Of a DNA stretch of 64,000 nucleotides, positions 8,381 through 17,698 are shown one piece after another (position 1 is the stretch's first letter; every line of letters starts with the position of its first letter). Location of the stretch: contig NZ_FNPH01000001.1 in assembly GCF_900107255.1 (NCBI RefSeq), positions 124,001-188,000 on the forward strand. Direction: 5' to 3'. The translations under genes were made by a program, and so were the position numbers. The DNA is from Micromonospora pattaloongensis. Lineage in GTDB: Bacteria; Actinomycetota; Actinomycetes; Mycobacteriales; Micromonosporaceae. The notes under the pieces were generated by a model. The model did not search any database, was not told the origin of the DNA, and saw nothing but the letters and a program-made list of their open reading frames with translations.

Positions 8381-11019
8381 TGGGTCCGTGGAGCTTCGTC
8401 GGCCGCACGGATGAACTCGGCCGTCTGGTCAGCGCGGCGACCAGCGGGACCGGTCGGGGCCTGATCGTCAGCGGCACCGCCGGCGTCGGGAAGACCCGGC
8501 TGCTCCGCGAGGCCGTCACCGCGCTCCCCACCGACCGGTTCGCCGTCTACACCGCGTCGGCCACCATCGCCACCGCCGGACTGCCGTTCGGCGGGCTCGC
8601 CCAGATCCTCCCCGCCACGCAGCCGGCCGGACTCTCCCCGACCGCGGTGCTGGGCTGGGCCGTGGAGGCGCTGCACGAACAGGCCGGCGGCCGCCCGATC
8701 GTGCTCGCCGTCGACGACGCCCACCTGCTGGACCCGACCTCGGCCGCGCTGGTCTACCTGGTGGCCCGCGCCGAGCACGCCACCGTGCTCGGCACGTTCC
8801 GCAGCGGCGAGCGGCTGCCGGTGCCGATCCGGGGACTGTGGACCGACGACCTCGTCGACCACGTCGAACTGACACCGCTCGGGCTCACCGAGACCACCGC
8901 CCTGCTCACCGAGATGCTCGGTGGTCCGGTCGACAGCGCCACAGCCGTTCGGCTCTGGCGGCTGTCCGCCGGGCATCCGCTGCTGCTGCGCGAGCTCGTC
9001 GCCGCCGCCCACGCCGGGGACGAGCTGACCCGGGCGTACGGGGTGTGGCGCTGGACCGGGCGGCTGGAGCTGGCGCCCAGCCTGATGGAGCTCGTCGACG
9101 TCCGGATCGGACAGCTCAGCCCCGAGATCCGCACGGTCGTCGAGCTCGTCGCGCTCGGCGAGCCGATCGGCCTGCACCTCGTGATCCGCGCCACGGACGA
9201 GGCGCACGTCGAGGCCGCCGAGGAGCGTGGCCTGATCCGGGTGCTCGACGACGACCGACGGCACAACGTCGTGCCCACCCACCCGCTCTACGGCGAGGTG
9301 GTGCGGCGGCGCTGCCCGGTGACCCGCTCCCGCCGGCTGTACGCGCAGCTGGCCACGCTCGTCGAGCAGACCGGGGCGAAGCGCTGGGACGACGCGCTGC
9401 GGGTCGCGCTGTGGCGGCTGGAGTCCGACACCGCACACGACCCGCGGCCGCTGCTCACCGCGGGCGCCCGGGCGCTGGCCCGGCTCGACCTGGAGGTCGC
9501 CGTCCGGCTGGCCCGGGGCGCCCGGACCGCCGGCGGCGGATTCGAGGCCGCCGACCTGCTCGCCACCGCGCTGATGCTGCGCGGCCAGCCCGACGCCGCG
9601 CTGTCGGCGCTCGACGCGGCGCGCGCCGACGCCACCTCGGACGAGCAGCACGCCCGGCTGGCCGCGACGCGGGCGCTGATCGAGCACGGGGCGCTGGACC
9701 GACCGGGGGCGGCCGACCGGCTGGCCGCGGACGCCCGGACGCTGCCCGACGCCGCCCGCGCGCTGCCGTACGCCGTCGAGGCGGTGATCCGACTGCACCG
9801 GCTGCAGTCCGCGGAGGCGCTGCGGCTCGCCCGGCGCGTACTGGACGAGCCGGCCGCGTCCCCGCCGGCCCGCGCGCTGGCCCGGTGCACGGTGGCCCAT
9901 CTCCAGGCCGCGCGGGGAGAACTGCGCCGCAGCGCGGAGTCGATCGCGGCCGTCGACGCGGACGCCCCGCTCTGGCACGCGCAGATGCCGTACCTGCGGC
10001 TCACCGCCGAGCTGGTCCGCGGGACCGGGCTGCTGCTCGCCGGAGACCTCGCCGGCCTCGACGCGATCACCGGCACCGAGTTCGCCGAGCGCGCCGACGC
10101 GGGCGAGTTCCGGTCCGGCGCCGGTTACCTGTCGGTGCTGCGCGGCCAGGCCGCGCGGTTGCGCGGGCAGACCGCCGAGGCGCTGCGGCGCAGCCGGCAG
10201 GCCTGCGCGACACTCCGGCCGGGACATCCGCTCGCCGCGCTGGCCCACGCGGAACGCGCGCACGCCGCCGCGCTGCGCGGTGAGGCCGCCGAGGCCGACG
10301 CGGCGATGGCCGAGGCGGACGCGACGCGGTCGCCGGACGCGGCCGACGTGCTCTACCCGTTGCGGGAGCAGGCGCGCTGCTGGGTCGCGGTGACCGCGGG
10401 CGACCCGACCGGCGGCGTACGCGTGCTGCGCGAGCTGCTCGACCGGCTGCGCCGGGACGGCTTCGCCGGGCACGAGGTCGTCGCCCTGCACGACCTGGTC
10501 CGCCTCGGCCGGGCCGACCTCGCGGTCGGGCGGGCGGCCGAGCTCGCGGCGGTGGTCGACGGCCCGCTGCCGGGGCTGGTCTTCCGGCAGGCGCGGGCGG
10601 CGCACGCGGGGTCCGCGACCGACCTGCTGGCGGTGGCGGACGACTTCGCGGGCCTGGGGTTGACGCTGTTCGCCGCCGAGGCGGCCGCGATGGCGGTGAC
10701 GCGGCTGCGGGCGGAGCGCTCGCCGGCCGCGGTGGAGGCGAACGCGCGCCTCGGCGACCTGCTGGAGCGCTGCGACGCGGTGCTGAGCCCGGCGCTGCGC
10801 ACCGGACAGCCGGCGCTGACCGGGCGGGAGCGGCAGATCGCCCGTCTCGCGGCGAACGGCACGGCCAGCCGCGACATCGCCGAGCAGCTCTTCATCTCCA
10901 CCCGCACGGTGGAGAACCACCTGCAACGGGTCTACAGCAAGCTCGGGGTGACCGGCCGCGGCGAGCTGGCGCCGGCGCTGCGGGCATTGCCCGACCTCGA
11001 CGTGCCGGCGGGGCGCTGA
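8380..11019 (+). CDS. LAL-type LuxR family transcriptional regulator (large ATP-binding)
   Basis: An 879-residue signal-transduction ATPase. The N-terminal AAA-like module has Walker A GTAGVGKT (residues 32-39) and a Walker B-like VLAVDDAHLL near 107-116. The middle is a long Ala/Leu/Arg-rich helical, TPR-like region. The C-terminus is a LuxR HTH (LTGRERQIARLAANG, then SRDIAEQLFISTRTVENHL) near 812-865. Start ATG 8380 gives the usual N-terminus (GPWSFVGRTDELGRL) and follows a -10 element. LALs control sugar, antibiotic or other regulons; the ligand cannot be read here. It inserts between the clpS block and pncB, which are neighbours in mycobacteria. Confidence 0.92.
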   Translation: MGPWSFVGRTDELGRLVSAATSGTGRGLIVSGTAGVGKTRLLREAVTALPTDRFAVYTASATIATAGLPFGGLAQILPATQPAGLSPTAVLGWAVEALHEQAGGRPIVLAVDDAHLLDPTSAALVYLVARAEHATVLGTFRSGERLPVPIRGLWTDDLVDHVELTPLGLTETTALLTEMLGGPVDSATAVRLWRLSAGHPLLLRELVAAAHAGDELTRAYGVWRWTGRLELAPSLMELVDVRIGQLSPEIRTVVELVALGEPIGLHLVIRATDEAHVEAAEERGLIRVLDDDRRHNVVPTHPLYGEVVRRRCPVTRSRRLYAQLATLVEQTGAKRWDDALRVALWRLESDTAHDPRPLLTAGARALARLDLEVAVRLARGARTAGGGFEAADLLATALMLRGQPDAALSALDAARADATSDEQHARLAATRALIEHGALDRPGAADRLAADARTLPDAARALPYAVEAVIRLHRLQSAEALRLARRVLDEPAASPPARALARCTVAHLQAARGELRRSAESIAAVDADAPLWHAQMPYLRLTAELVRGTGLLLAGDLAGLDAITGTEFAERADAGEFRSGAGYLSVLRGQAARLRGQTAEALRRSRQACATLRPGHPLAALAHAERAHAAALRGEAAEADAAMAEADATRSPDAADVLYPLREQARCWVAVTAGDPTGGVRVLRELLDRLRRDGFAGHEVVALHDLVRLGRADLAVGRAAELAAVVDGPLPGLVFRQARAAHAGSATDLLAVADDFAGLGLTLFAAEAAAMAVTRLRAERSPAAVEANARLGDLLERCDAVLSPALRTGQPALTGRERQIARLAANGTASRDIAEQLFISTRTVENHLQRVYSKLGVTGRGELAPALRALPDLDVPAGR

Positions 11020-11027
11020 CGCCTGGT

Positions 11028-11040
11028 TAGGGTGGCACCG
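11028..11040 (+). promoter_or_regulatory. -10 hexamer for a leaderless pncB transcript
   Basis: TAGGGT (11028-11033) is followed by six bases and then GTG 11040. It lies in the 20-base gap after the LAL gene, so pncB can be transcribed separately. Confidence 0.45.
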
Positions 11041-12335
11041 TGACAAGTCCTCGTCCCGCCCTGCTGACCGACCACTACGAGCTGACGATGGTCAACGCCG
11101 CCCTCAAGGACGGCACCGCCGATCGGCGCTGCGTCTTCGAGGTGTTCGCCCGGCGGCTGCCCGCCGGCCGTCGGTACGGCGTGGTCGCGGGCACGGGGCG
11201 GCTCGTGGAGGCGCTGCGGGACTTCCGGTTCGACGAGGCGGAGATCCGCTTCCTGCGCGACACCGGGGTGGTCGACGACCAGACGGCGGCGTGGCTGACC
11301 GGCTACCGCTTCACGGGCGACATCTCCGGGTACGCCGAGGGTGAGCTCTACTTCCCCGGCTCGCCGATCCTCACCGTCACCGGCACCTTCGCGGAGTGCG
11401 TGCTGCTCGAGACGCTGGTGTTGTCGGTGCTCAACCACGATTGCGCGATCGCCGCGGCGGCCGCCCGGATGGTCACCGCGGCGCGCGGGCGCACGGTGAT
11501 CGAGATGGGCTCCCGGCGTACCCACGAGGACGCGGCGGTGGCCGCCGCCCGCGCCTCGTACCTGGCCGGGTTCGCGTTCACCTCCAATCTGGCGGCCGGG
11601 CAGCGCTACGGCATCCCGACCGCGGGCACCGCGGCGCACGCGTTCACGCTGGTGCACGACGACGAGCCGGCGGCGTTCGCCTCGCAGGTCGCCGCGCTGG
11701 GCAAGAACACCACGCTGCTGGTCGACACGTACGACATCAGCCAGGGGATCCGCAACGCGATCGCGGTCGCCGGTTCCGATCTGCGCGCGATCCGGATCGA
11801 CTCCGGCGACCTGTCGGTGCTGGCCCAGCAGTCGCGGGAGCTGCTCGACTCACTCGGCGCCACCGAGACAAAGATCATCGTCTCCGGCGACCTCGACGAG
11901 TACGCGATCGCCGCGCTCGCCGCCGAGCCCGTCGACATGTACGGCGCCGGCACCGCCGTGGTGACCGGCTCCGGGGCGCCGACCGCGGGGCTCGTCTACA
12001 AGCTGGTCGAGGTGGACGGCCGTCCGGTGGTGAAGCGCTCGGAGAACAAGGCCACCATCGGCGGGCGCAAGACCGCGGTACGCCGGCACAAGCCCACCGG
12101 CACCGCCACCGAGGAGGTCGTGGTGACCCGCGGCACCCCGGAGCCGATGAACGGCGACCGGGCGCTGCAGCGGCCGTACGTGCGCGGCGGGGCCCCGGTC
12201 GACGACCTGCCCACGCTCGCCGAGTCCCGCGAGCACCTGCGCCACTGCCTGATCTCCATCCCGTGGGAGGGGCTCAAGCTCTCGGCCGGCGACCCCGCGA
12301 TCCCGCTCACCGTCGTCCCCGCCCCGTCGTTGTGA
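11040..12335 (+). CDS. pncB: Nicotinate phosphoribosyltransferase
   Basis: Converts nicotinate and PRPP to nicotinate mononucleotide in the Preiss-Handler NAD salvage route. The 431-residue protein begins with the family signature LLTDHYELTM, and contains VFARRLPAGRRYGVVAG, the MGSRRTHEDAA segment near residue 157 and the phosphate-binding IRIDSGDLSVL near 250. The start is GTG 11040 with no RBS, fitting a leaderless message. pncA follows after 14 bases, so nicotinamide would be deamidated and the product used at once. Synteny with pncB1-clpS of mycobacteria supports the assignment. Confidence 0.95.
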   Translation: MTSPRPALLTDHYELTMVNAALKDGTADRRCVFEVFARRLPAGRRYGVVAGTGRLVEALRDFRFDEAEIRFLRDTGVVDDQTAAWLTGYRFTGDISGYAEGELYFPGSPILTVTGTFAECVLLETLVLSVLNHDCAIAAAAARMVTAARGRTVIEMGSRRTHEDAAVAAARASYLAGFAFTSNLAAGQRYGIPTAGTAAHAFTLVHDDEPAAFASQVAALGKNTTLLVDTYDISQGIRNAIAVAGSDLRAIRIDSGDLSVLAQQSRELLDSLGATETKIIVSGDLDEYAIAALAAEPVDMYGAGTAVVTGSGAPTAGLVYKLVEVDGRPVVKRSENKATIGGRKTAVRRHKPTGTATEEVVVTRGTPEPMNGDRALQRPYVRGGAPVDDLPTLAESREHLRHCLISIPWEGLKLSAGDPAIPLTVVPAPSL

Positions 12336-12349
12336 ACCAAGGAGACACC

Positions 12350-12928
12350 GTGACCCGAGCGTTGATCATCGTGGACGTGCAGAACGACTTCTGCGAGGGA
12401 GGTTCCCTCGCCGTCACCGGCGGGGCCGGCGTGGCCGCCGCGATCTCCCGGCTGCTGCGCGCCGGCGACCGGCGCTGGGACCACGTGGTCGCGACGAAGG
12501 ACTACCACGTCGACCCCGGCGCCCACTTCGGCAACCCGCCGGACTTCCGCCAGTCGTGGCCGGCCCACTGCGTCGTCGGCACGGCCGGCGCGGACTTCCA
12601 CCCCGACCTCGACACCGACCGGATCGAGGCGGTCTTCCACAAGGGGGAGCGCGCCGCGGCGTACTCGGGGTTCGAGGGGCACACCGACGGCGGCGTCGGG
12701 CTCGCCGACTGGCTGCGCCGGCACGACGTCGACGCGGTCGACATCGTGGGGATCGCGACCGACCACTGCGTGCGCGCGACCGCGCTGGACGCCGCCCGCG
12801 AGGGGTTCCACACCACGGTGCTGCTGGAGCTGACCGCCGCGGTCGCCCGGGAGACCACCATCGTCGCGCTCGACCAGCTGCGCGACGCCGAGGTCGCGCT
12901 GACCGGGGAGCCCGTCGTGCCCGCGTGA
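12350..12928 (+). CDS. pncA: Nicotinamidase (isochorismatase-like hydrolase)
   Basis: Deamidates nicotinamide to nicotinate, feeding PncB. The 192-residue product has the cysteine hydrolase triad in the expected order: Asp9 (IIVDVQNDF), Lys50 (ATKDYH) and Cys140 (GIATDHCVRA). A metal-binding DYHVDPGAHF-type segment follows the Lys. GTG 12350 is preceded by AAGGAG at good spacing and lies 14 bases after pncB, so the pair forms an operon. Other isochorismatase-fold amidases are possible, but the pncB context makes nicotinamidase by far the best call. Pyrazinamide activation would be expected of such an enzyme. Confidence 0.93.
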   Translation: MTRALIIVDVQNDFCEGGSLAVTGGAGVAAAISRLLRAGDRRWDHVVATKDYHVDPGAHFGNPPDFRQSWPAHCVVGTAGADFHPDLDTDRIEAVFHKGERAAAYSGFEGHTDGGVGLADWLRRHDVDAVDIVGIATDHCVRATALDAAREGFHTTVLLELTAAVARETTIVALDQLRDAEVALTGEPVVPA

Positions 12929-13002
12929 GCCGCATCACGGGAAATCCGTGGCGGAAACGTCGTACCGCGGGGCGAGGATAACCCCGGAGGTACGGACCCA
13001 AA

Positions 13003-14256
13003 ATGACACTCACGCCTTACCGACGGGCGCTTGCCCTGCCGGGCATCCGGTCACTGCTCATCGTGGCCATGCTGGCGCGCATCCCCGTGACAGCGGCGAG
13101 CGTGACCCTGACGCTGCACGTCGTCGACGACCTCCACCGGGGCTACGCCGCGGCCGGCCTCGTCGCCGCCGTAATGACCGTCGGGTCGGCGATCGGCGCC
13201 CCGTTACTCGGCCGCCTGGTCGACCGGCGCGGCCTGCGGCCGATGCTGGTGCTGACCACCGTCGCGGAGGCGCTCTTCTGGGCGGCCGCCCAGGCGATGC
13301 CCTACCCGGCGCTGCTGGTGACGTCGTTCTTCGGCGGGCTGCTGACGTTGCCGATCTTCTCCGTGATCCGGCAGTCGATCGCGGCGCTGGCCCCCGAGGA
13401 CCAGCGCCGACAGGCGTACGCGCTGGACTCGATGTCCGTCGAGCTCTCGTTCATGATCGGGCCGGCGCTCGCCGTACTCATGGTCACCACCACCTCCGCC
13501 CGGTCGACGATGCTCGCCGTCGGCGCCGGCATCGTCTGCTCCGGGCTCGCGCTCTTCGCGCTCAATCCCCCCGTGCGCGGCCACGACGAGCCGAGCGCGC
13601 AGACCGCCCCCGTGGCCCGGCGGGAGTGGGTCACCCCCCGACTCGTCGGGGTGCTCGCCATCGTCGCCGCCAGCACGCTCGTGCTCGGCGGCACCGACGT
13701 GGCGGTCGTCGCCGTGCTGCGCGACGCCGGCCAGATGCAGTGGACCGGCGCGGTGCTGGCCGCCTGGGGCGCCTACTCCCTGGTCGGCGGCTTCGCCTAC
13801 GGCGCGGTCTCCCGGCCGCTCCCGCCGGTCGCGCTTCTCATCCTGCTCGGGGCGTGCACCATCCCGGTCGGGCTCGGCGGTGGACAGTGGTGGCTGCTCT
13901 GCCTGGCGCTGCTGCCGGCCGGCGCGCTCTGCGCCCCCACCCTGGCGGCGACCGCCGACGTGGTGAGTCGGCTGGCGCCGCCGTCCGCGCGCGGCGAGGC
14001 GATGGGGCTGCACGGTTCGGCCCTCACGGTGGGCCTCGCGCTGGGCGCGCCGCTGGCCGGCGCGGTCATCGACGGCTCCGGCCCCGCCTGGGGCTTCGCG
14101 GCGACCGGCCTGCTGGGCCTGCTGGTCGGGCTCGTCGTGCTCCCCGGCGAGCTGCGCCGACGCCGCACCCCGCAGGCGGCCGCCCCCACAACGCCCACCC
14201 CGGACCTGGTCCCGTCCGCCCCGACCCCGTCCGCCCCCGCCCCGCCCACGCGCTGA
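13003..14256 (+). CDS. MFS family transporter
   Basis: A 417-residue integral membrane protein with about 12 hydrophobic segments. It has the MFS loop motif GRLVDRRGLRPM between segments 2 and 3 and a weaker copy around 340. The N-terminus (LALPGIRSLLIVAMLARIP) is typical of the drug-efflux or sugar-efflux branch common in actinobacteria. The last ~35 residues are Pro/Thr/Ala-rich and cytoplasmic (TPQAAAPTTPTPDLVPSAPTPS). Substrate unknown. GGAGG lies somewhat far (about 13 bases) from the ATG at 13003. Confidence 0.85.
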   Translation: MTLTPYRRALALPGIRSLLIVAMLARIPVTAASVTLTLHVVDDLHRGYAAAGLVAAVMTVGSAIGAPLLGRLVDRRGLRPMLVLTTVAEALFWAAAQAMPYPALLVTSFFGGLLTLPIFSVIRQSIAALAPEDQRRQAYALDSMSVELSFMIGPALAVLMVTTTSARSTMLAVGAGIVCSGLALFALNPPVRGHDEPSAQTAPVARREWVTPRLVGVLAIVAASTLVLGGTDVAVVAVLRDAGQMQWTGAVLAAWGAYSLVGGFAYGAVSRPLPPVALLILLGACTIPVGLGGGQWWLLCLALLPAGALCAPTLAATADVVSRLAPPSARGEAMGLHGSALTVGLALGAPLAGAVIDGSGPAWGFAATGLLGLLVGLVVLPGELRRRRTPQAAAPTTPTPDLVPSAPTPSAPAPPTR

Positions 14257-14348
14257 CCACCCGTCACCCCCTTCACCCCGGGCACCCCCGGCCCGGTTGG
14301 TCCTACCGGATTGATGCGTGGGAGCGTCCTCGCCAGCAGCAAGGGTAT

Positions 14349-14388
14349 GGGTGCGTCTGTTGTCGCTGGAACAGCAATGAACGCACCC
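14349..14388 (+). terminator. Hairpin downstream of the MFS gene
   Basis: GGGTGCGT (14349-14356) pairs with ACGCACCC (14381-14388), with an inner CTGTT/AACAG pairing. It sits in the 324-base gap between the convergent MFS and ctaD genes. Apart from this and the ctaD terminator, I see only GC-rich low-complexity sequence in 14257-14580. Confidence 0.45.
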
Positions 14389-14530
14389 ACACCCCGGGCG
14401 CGCGCCGCCCCGGACCCGAGGACGTCGGCGAGGCGGCCGCGCCGGACGACCGGCGCGAACACGCGCACGGGGCGCGGGGCGCGGGGCGCGGGGCGGTACC
14501 GGGCCGGGGCGGGGGTGCCGGGAGATGCGA

Positions 14531-14568
14531 CAGGGCGCCGCGTCCCGGGTACGGGAGGCGGCGCCCTG
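14531..14568 (-). terminator. Rho-independent-type hairpin after ctaD
   Basis: A perfect 11-bp stem, CAGGGCGCCGC (14531-14541) with GCGGCGCCCTG (14558-14568), 12 bases past the ctaD stop. No strong U-run follows, as is common in high-GC actinobacteria. Confidence 0.7.
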
Positions 14569-14580
14569 GTGCGTCTGCGC

Positions 14581-16341
14581 TCAGTGCCTGTCGACGTTGC
14601 TCACGGTGTCCTCGCGGTAGGTGGCCCCGCCGTCCGACTCCGACGTCAGCGGCTTGGCGCCGCCCTCCGGCGGGCCGGCCAGCGACTGGCCACCGGCGGC
14701 CAGCTCCGGGAACTTGAGGTCGAAGGCGGGCCGCTCGGAGCGGATCCGCGGCATGCGGTCGAAGTTGCGCAGCGGCGGCGGGCAGGTGGTGGCCCACTCC
14801 AGCGAGTTGCCGTGACCCCAGGGGTCGTCGACCTCGACGATCGGGCCGGCCTTGTAGGACTTCCAGACGTTCCAGATGAACGGCAGGGTCGAGATGCCGG
14901 TGATGAACGCCCCGACGGTCGAGATCATGTTCAGCTCGGTGAAGCCGTCCTTCGCCTGGTAGTCGGCGTAGCGTCGCGGGAAGCCCTCGTTGCCCAGCCA
15001 GTGCTGCACCAGGAACGTGGTGTGGAAGCCGACGAAGGTCAGCCAGAAGTGGATCTTCGCGAGCCGCTCGTCCATCATCCGGCCCGTCATCTTCGGGAAC
15101 CAGAAGTAGATGCCGGCGAAGACCGCGAACACGATCGTCCCGAAGAGCACGTAGTGGAAGTGCGCGACCACGAAGTACGAGTCGGAGACGTGGAAGTCGA
15201 GCGGCGGGCTGGCCAGCAGCACGCCGGAGAGACCGCCGAAGAGGAAGGTCACCAGGAAGCCGATCGACCACAGCATCGGCGATTCGAAGCTGATCTGGCC
15301 GCGCCACATGGTGCCGATCCAGTTGAAGAACTTCATACCGGTCGGCACGGCGATCAGGAAGCTCAGGAAGCTGAAGAACGGCATCAGCACCTGGCCGGTG
15401 GCGAACATGTGGTGGGCCCACACGCTCATCGACAGCGCCGCGATCGCGAGGGTCGCGCCGACCAGACCCTTGTAGCCGAAGATCGGCTTGCGGGAGAAGA
15501 CCGGGATGATCTCGCTGACGATGCCGAAGAAGGGCAGCGCGACGATGTAGACCTCGGGGTGGCCGAAGAACCAGAAGAGGTGCTGCCACAGCAGCGGGCC
15601 GCCGGTGGCCGGGTCGTAGACGTGCGCCCCGAGCATGCGGTCGGCGGCGAGCGCCATCAGCGCCGCGGCGAGCAGCGGGAAGACCATGATCACCAGGAGG
15701 CTGGTGACCAGCATGTTCCAGGTGAAGATCGGCATCCGGAACATCGTCATGCCGGGCGCGCGCAGCGTCAGGATCGTGGTGATCAGGTTGACCGCGCCGA
15801 GGATGGTGCCCAGACCGGAGATGGTCAGGCCGACGATCCACATGTTGGCGCCCACACCCGGCGAGTGCTCGACGCTGCTCAGCGGCGTGTACGCGAACCA
15901 GCCGAAGTCGGCGGCGCCGCCGGGGGTGATGAAGCCGGCGACGGAGAGCGTGCCGCCGAACAGGTAGAGCCAGTACGCGAAGCTGTTGAGCCGCGGGAAC
16001 GACACGTCCGGCGCGCCGATCTGGATCGGCGTGATGTAGTTCGCGAACGCGAAGACGATCGGCGTCGCGAAGAACAGCAGCATGATCGTGCCGTGCATCG
16101 TGAAGAGCTGGTTGTACTGCTCGGGCGACAGGAACTGCAGCCCCGGTCGCGCCAGCTCGGCCCGCATGATCAGCGCCATCAGGCCACCGATCATGAAGAA
16201 CACGAAGGCGGTGATCATGTACATGATCCCGATCTGCTTCGCGTCGGTCGTCCGCAGCAGGCGCGCGATGGCCGAGCCCTTAACCGGCTGTCGGACCGGC
16301 CAGGGCCGGGTCACGATCGGTTTCGGTGCAACGGTGGTCAC
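14581..16341 (-). CDS. ctaD: Cytochrome c oxidase subunit I (aa3 type)
   Basis: Catalytic heme-copper subunit of the terminal oxidase in the cytoplasmic membrane. The 586-residue protein has about 12 membrane segments, the heme a ligand region [11 protein letters not shown], the Cu-B motif [10 protein letters not shown] with the His-Tyr cross-link context, a second HH motif ([10 protein letters not shown]) and the heme ligand pair in AHFHYVLFG. Length and termini are normal for actinobacteria. Start GTG 16341 has GGAGG six bases upstream. Other cta/qcr genes are not nearby, so it is encoded on its own. Confidence 0.97.
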   Translation of the reverse strand: MTTVAPKPIVTRPWPVRQPVKGSAIARLLRTTDAKQIGIMYMITAFVFFMIGGLMALIMRAELARPGLQFLSPEQYNQLFTMHGTIMLLFFATPIVFAFANYITPIQIGAPDVSFPRLNSFAYWLYLFGGTLSVAGFITPGGAADFGWFAYTPLSSVEHSPGVGANMWIVGLTISGLGTILGAVNLITTILTLRAPGMTMFRMPIFTWNMLVTSLLVIMVFPLLAAALMALAADRMLGAHVYDPATGGPLLWQHLFWFFGHPEVYIVALPFFGIVSEIIPVFSRKPIFGYKGLVGATLAIAALSMSVWAHHMFATGQVLMPFFSFLSFLIAVPTGMKFFNWIGTMWRGQISFESPMLWSIGFLVTFLFGGLSGVLLASPPLDFHVSDSYFVVAHFHYVLFGTIVFAVFAGIYFWFPKMTGRMMDERLAKIHFWLTFVGFHTTFLVQHWLGNEGFPRRYADYQAKDGFTELNMISTVGAFITGISTLPFIWNVWKSYKAGPIVEVDDPWGHGNSLEWATTCPPPLRNFDRMPRIRSERPAFDLKFPELAAGGQSLAGPPEGGAKPLTSESDGGATYREDTVSNVDRH

Positions 16342-16469
16342 GAGTGGCCTCCGGTTCTCGTTCGTCCCACTCGGCGCGCGTTCTTGATCTGCGGGCCGTA
16401 CCTCCGACGCAGAATAGTCCCCGCTACCGGCGGGTTCGGCGTGGGGTCACCGGACGCGCCGAAACGTCA

Positions 16470-17585
16470 TCAGACCGGACCCACCAGCAAGCGGTAGTGG
16501 TTGCGGAAGATGCGGCCGCCGCTGCCGCGCAGCAAGGGGTCGCGCAGCGCCGGCGGCACGTCCCGGGTGCGGTCGCGGTCGCGCGTCCGGTTGAGCACCC
16601 AGGTGGTACGGGGACGGCGCCGTCGCTCGTACGCGGTGAGCGCCTCGGGCACGCTCTCGGCGCGACGCAGCGCGTCGGCGAGCACCAGCGCGTCCTCCAC
16701 CGCCATCGCGGCCCCCTGCGACAGCGTCGGCGCGGTGGCGTGTGCCGCGTCACCGACGAGCACCACGCTCCCGCGTGACCACCGTCCCAACTCGACCTCG
16801 TCGGTGGCCGCGAGCTGGACGGTCTCCACCGCGTCGAGAACCTCGGGGACCGGCCCGCGGAAGGTGGCGAAGACCTCGCGCAGCCGCGCGGCCGGGTCGG
16901 CCGGCAGCGCCCCGTCGGGCGGCAGCGGCTCCTCGGCCCAGCAGTAGAGCCGCCCGTTGCCCATCGGCATCACGACGAAGGCGGCGCGTCGGCCGAGCAC
17001 CGCCGTCCAGGCGGTGACCTCGGGCCCGCCGGTGACGACGCTGCGGTAGACGAGTTGGCCGACCGGGCGGGCGGCACCACCGAGCGCCGCGAGCGCCCGC
17101 ACCGCCGAGCGGCGGCCGTCGGCGCCGATGACCAGGTCGTACTCCGTGTGGGAGCCGTCGGCGAACGCGACCTTGCTGGTCTGCTCCCCCAGCTCGACCC
17201 CGGACACCTCGGTGTCGTAGCGGACGTCGCCGCCGGCGCCGGTGAGCAGCACCCGGTGCAGGTCGGCGCGGGGCAGCGCGCGCGACTCGCCCACCCCGTC
17301 CCAGAGCCGGGTCAGGTCGACGGCGCAGAGCTGCCGCCCGCGTACGTCGAGGAAGCACTGGGTGCCGATGACGTCGCCGAGCGGGCGCAGCGGCGCGTCC
17401 AGCCCCAGGTCACGCAGGGCACGCGCGGCGTTGCCGGGCAGGAAGATCCCCGCACCCGGCACGGTGGAGGCGGGCAGCTTCTCCACCACCTCCGGGCGGA
17501 AGCCCTTCAGCCGCAGCGCGCGGGTCACCGCCAGGCCGGCGATGCCCGCCCCGACCACGAGGATGCGCACGGTGGATCCGACCAT
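16470..17585 (-). CDS. FAD-dependent aromatic-type monooxygenase
   Basis: A 371-residue class A flavoprotein monooxygenase. FAD-binding GAGIAGL is at the N-terminus (VRILVVGAGIAGLAVTRAL), the central DG-type motif reads YDLVIGADGRRSAVR, and the second FAD contact reads GSVVLVGDAAHATAPTLSQGA. It resembles urate hydroxylase or salicylate-type hydroxylases in layout, but the substrate cannot be assigned. Neighbours (ctaD, KDG kinase) give no metabolic clue. ATG at 17585. Confidence 0.85.
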   Translation of the reverse strand: MVGSTVRILVVGAGIAGLAVTRALRLKGFRPEVVEKLPASTVPGAGIFLPGNAARALRDLGLDAPLRPLGDVIGTQCFLDVRGRQLCAVDLTRLWDGVGESRALPRADLHRVLLTGAGGDVRYDTEVSGVELGEQTSKVAFADGSHTEYDLVIGADGRRSAVRALAALGGAARPVGQLVYRSVVTGGPEVTAWTAVLGRRAAFVVMPMGNGRLYCWAEEPLPPDGALPADPAARLREVFATFRGPVPEVLDAVETVQLAATDEVELGRWSRGSVVLVGDAAHATAPTLSQGAAMAVEDALVLADALRRAESVPEALTAYERRRRPRTTWVLNRTRDRDRTRDVPPALRDPLLRGSGGRIFRNHYRLLVGPV

Positions 17586-17698
17586 ATCGGCGAGGCCTCC
17601 GGGGGGACACGCGTTGAAGCCAAGAGACTACTTCCGGCGACGCGGGCGGCGATAGCCCTTCCCGACCCGTGCCCGCGCGCGGCGGCGCACGGCGGGGG

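Noticed and set aside
8299-11046. 915-codon minus-strand frame opposite the LAL regulator
   Set aside because: Antisense shadow; the plus strand shows Walker A and a LuxR HTH.
14311-16497. 728-codon plus-strand frame opposite ctaD
   Set aside because: Charged low-complexity translation; ctaD motifs on the other strand are unmistakable.
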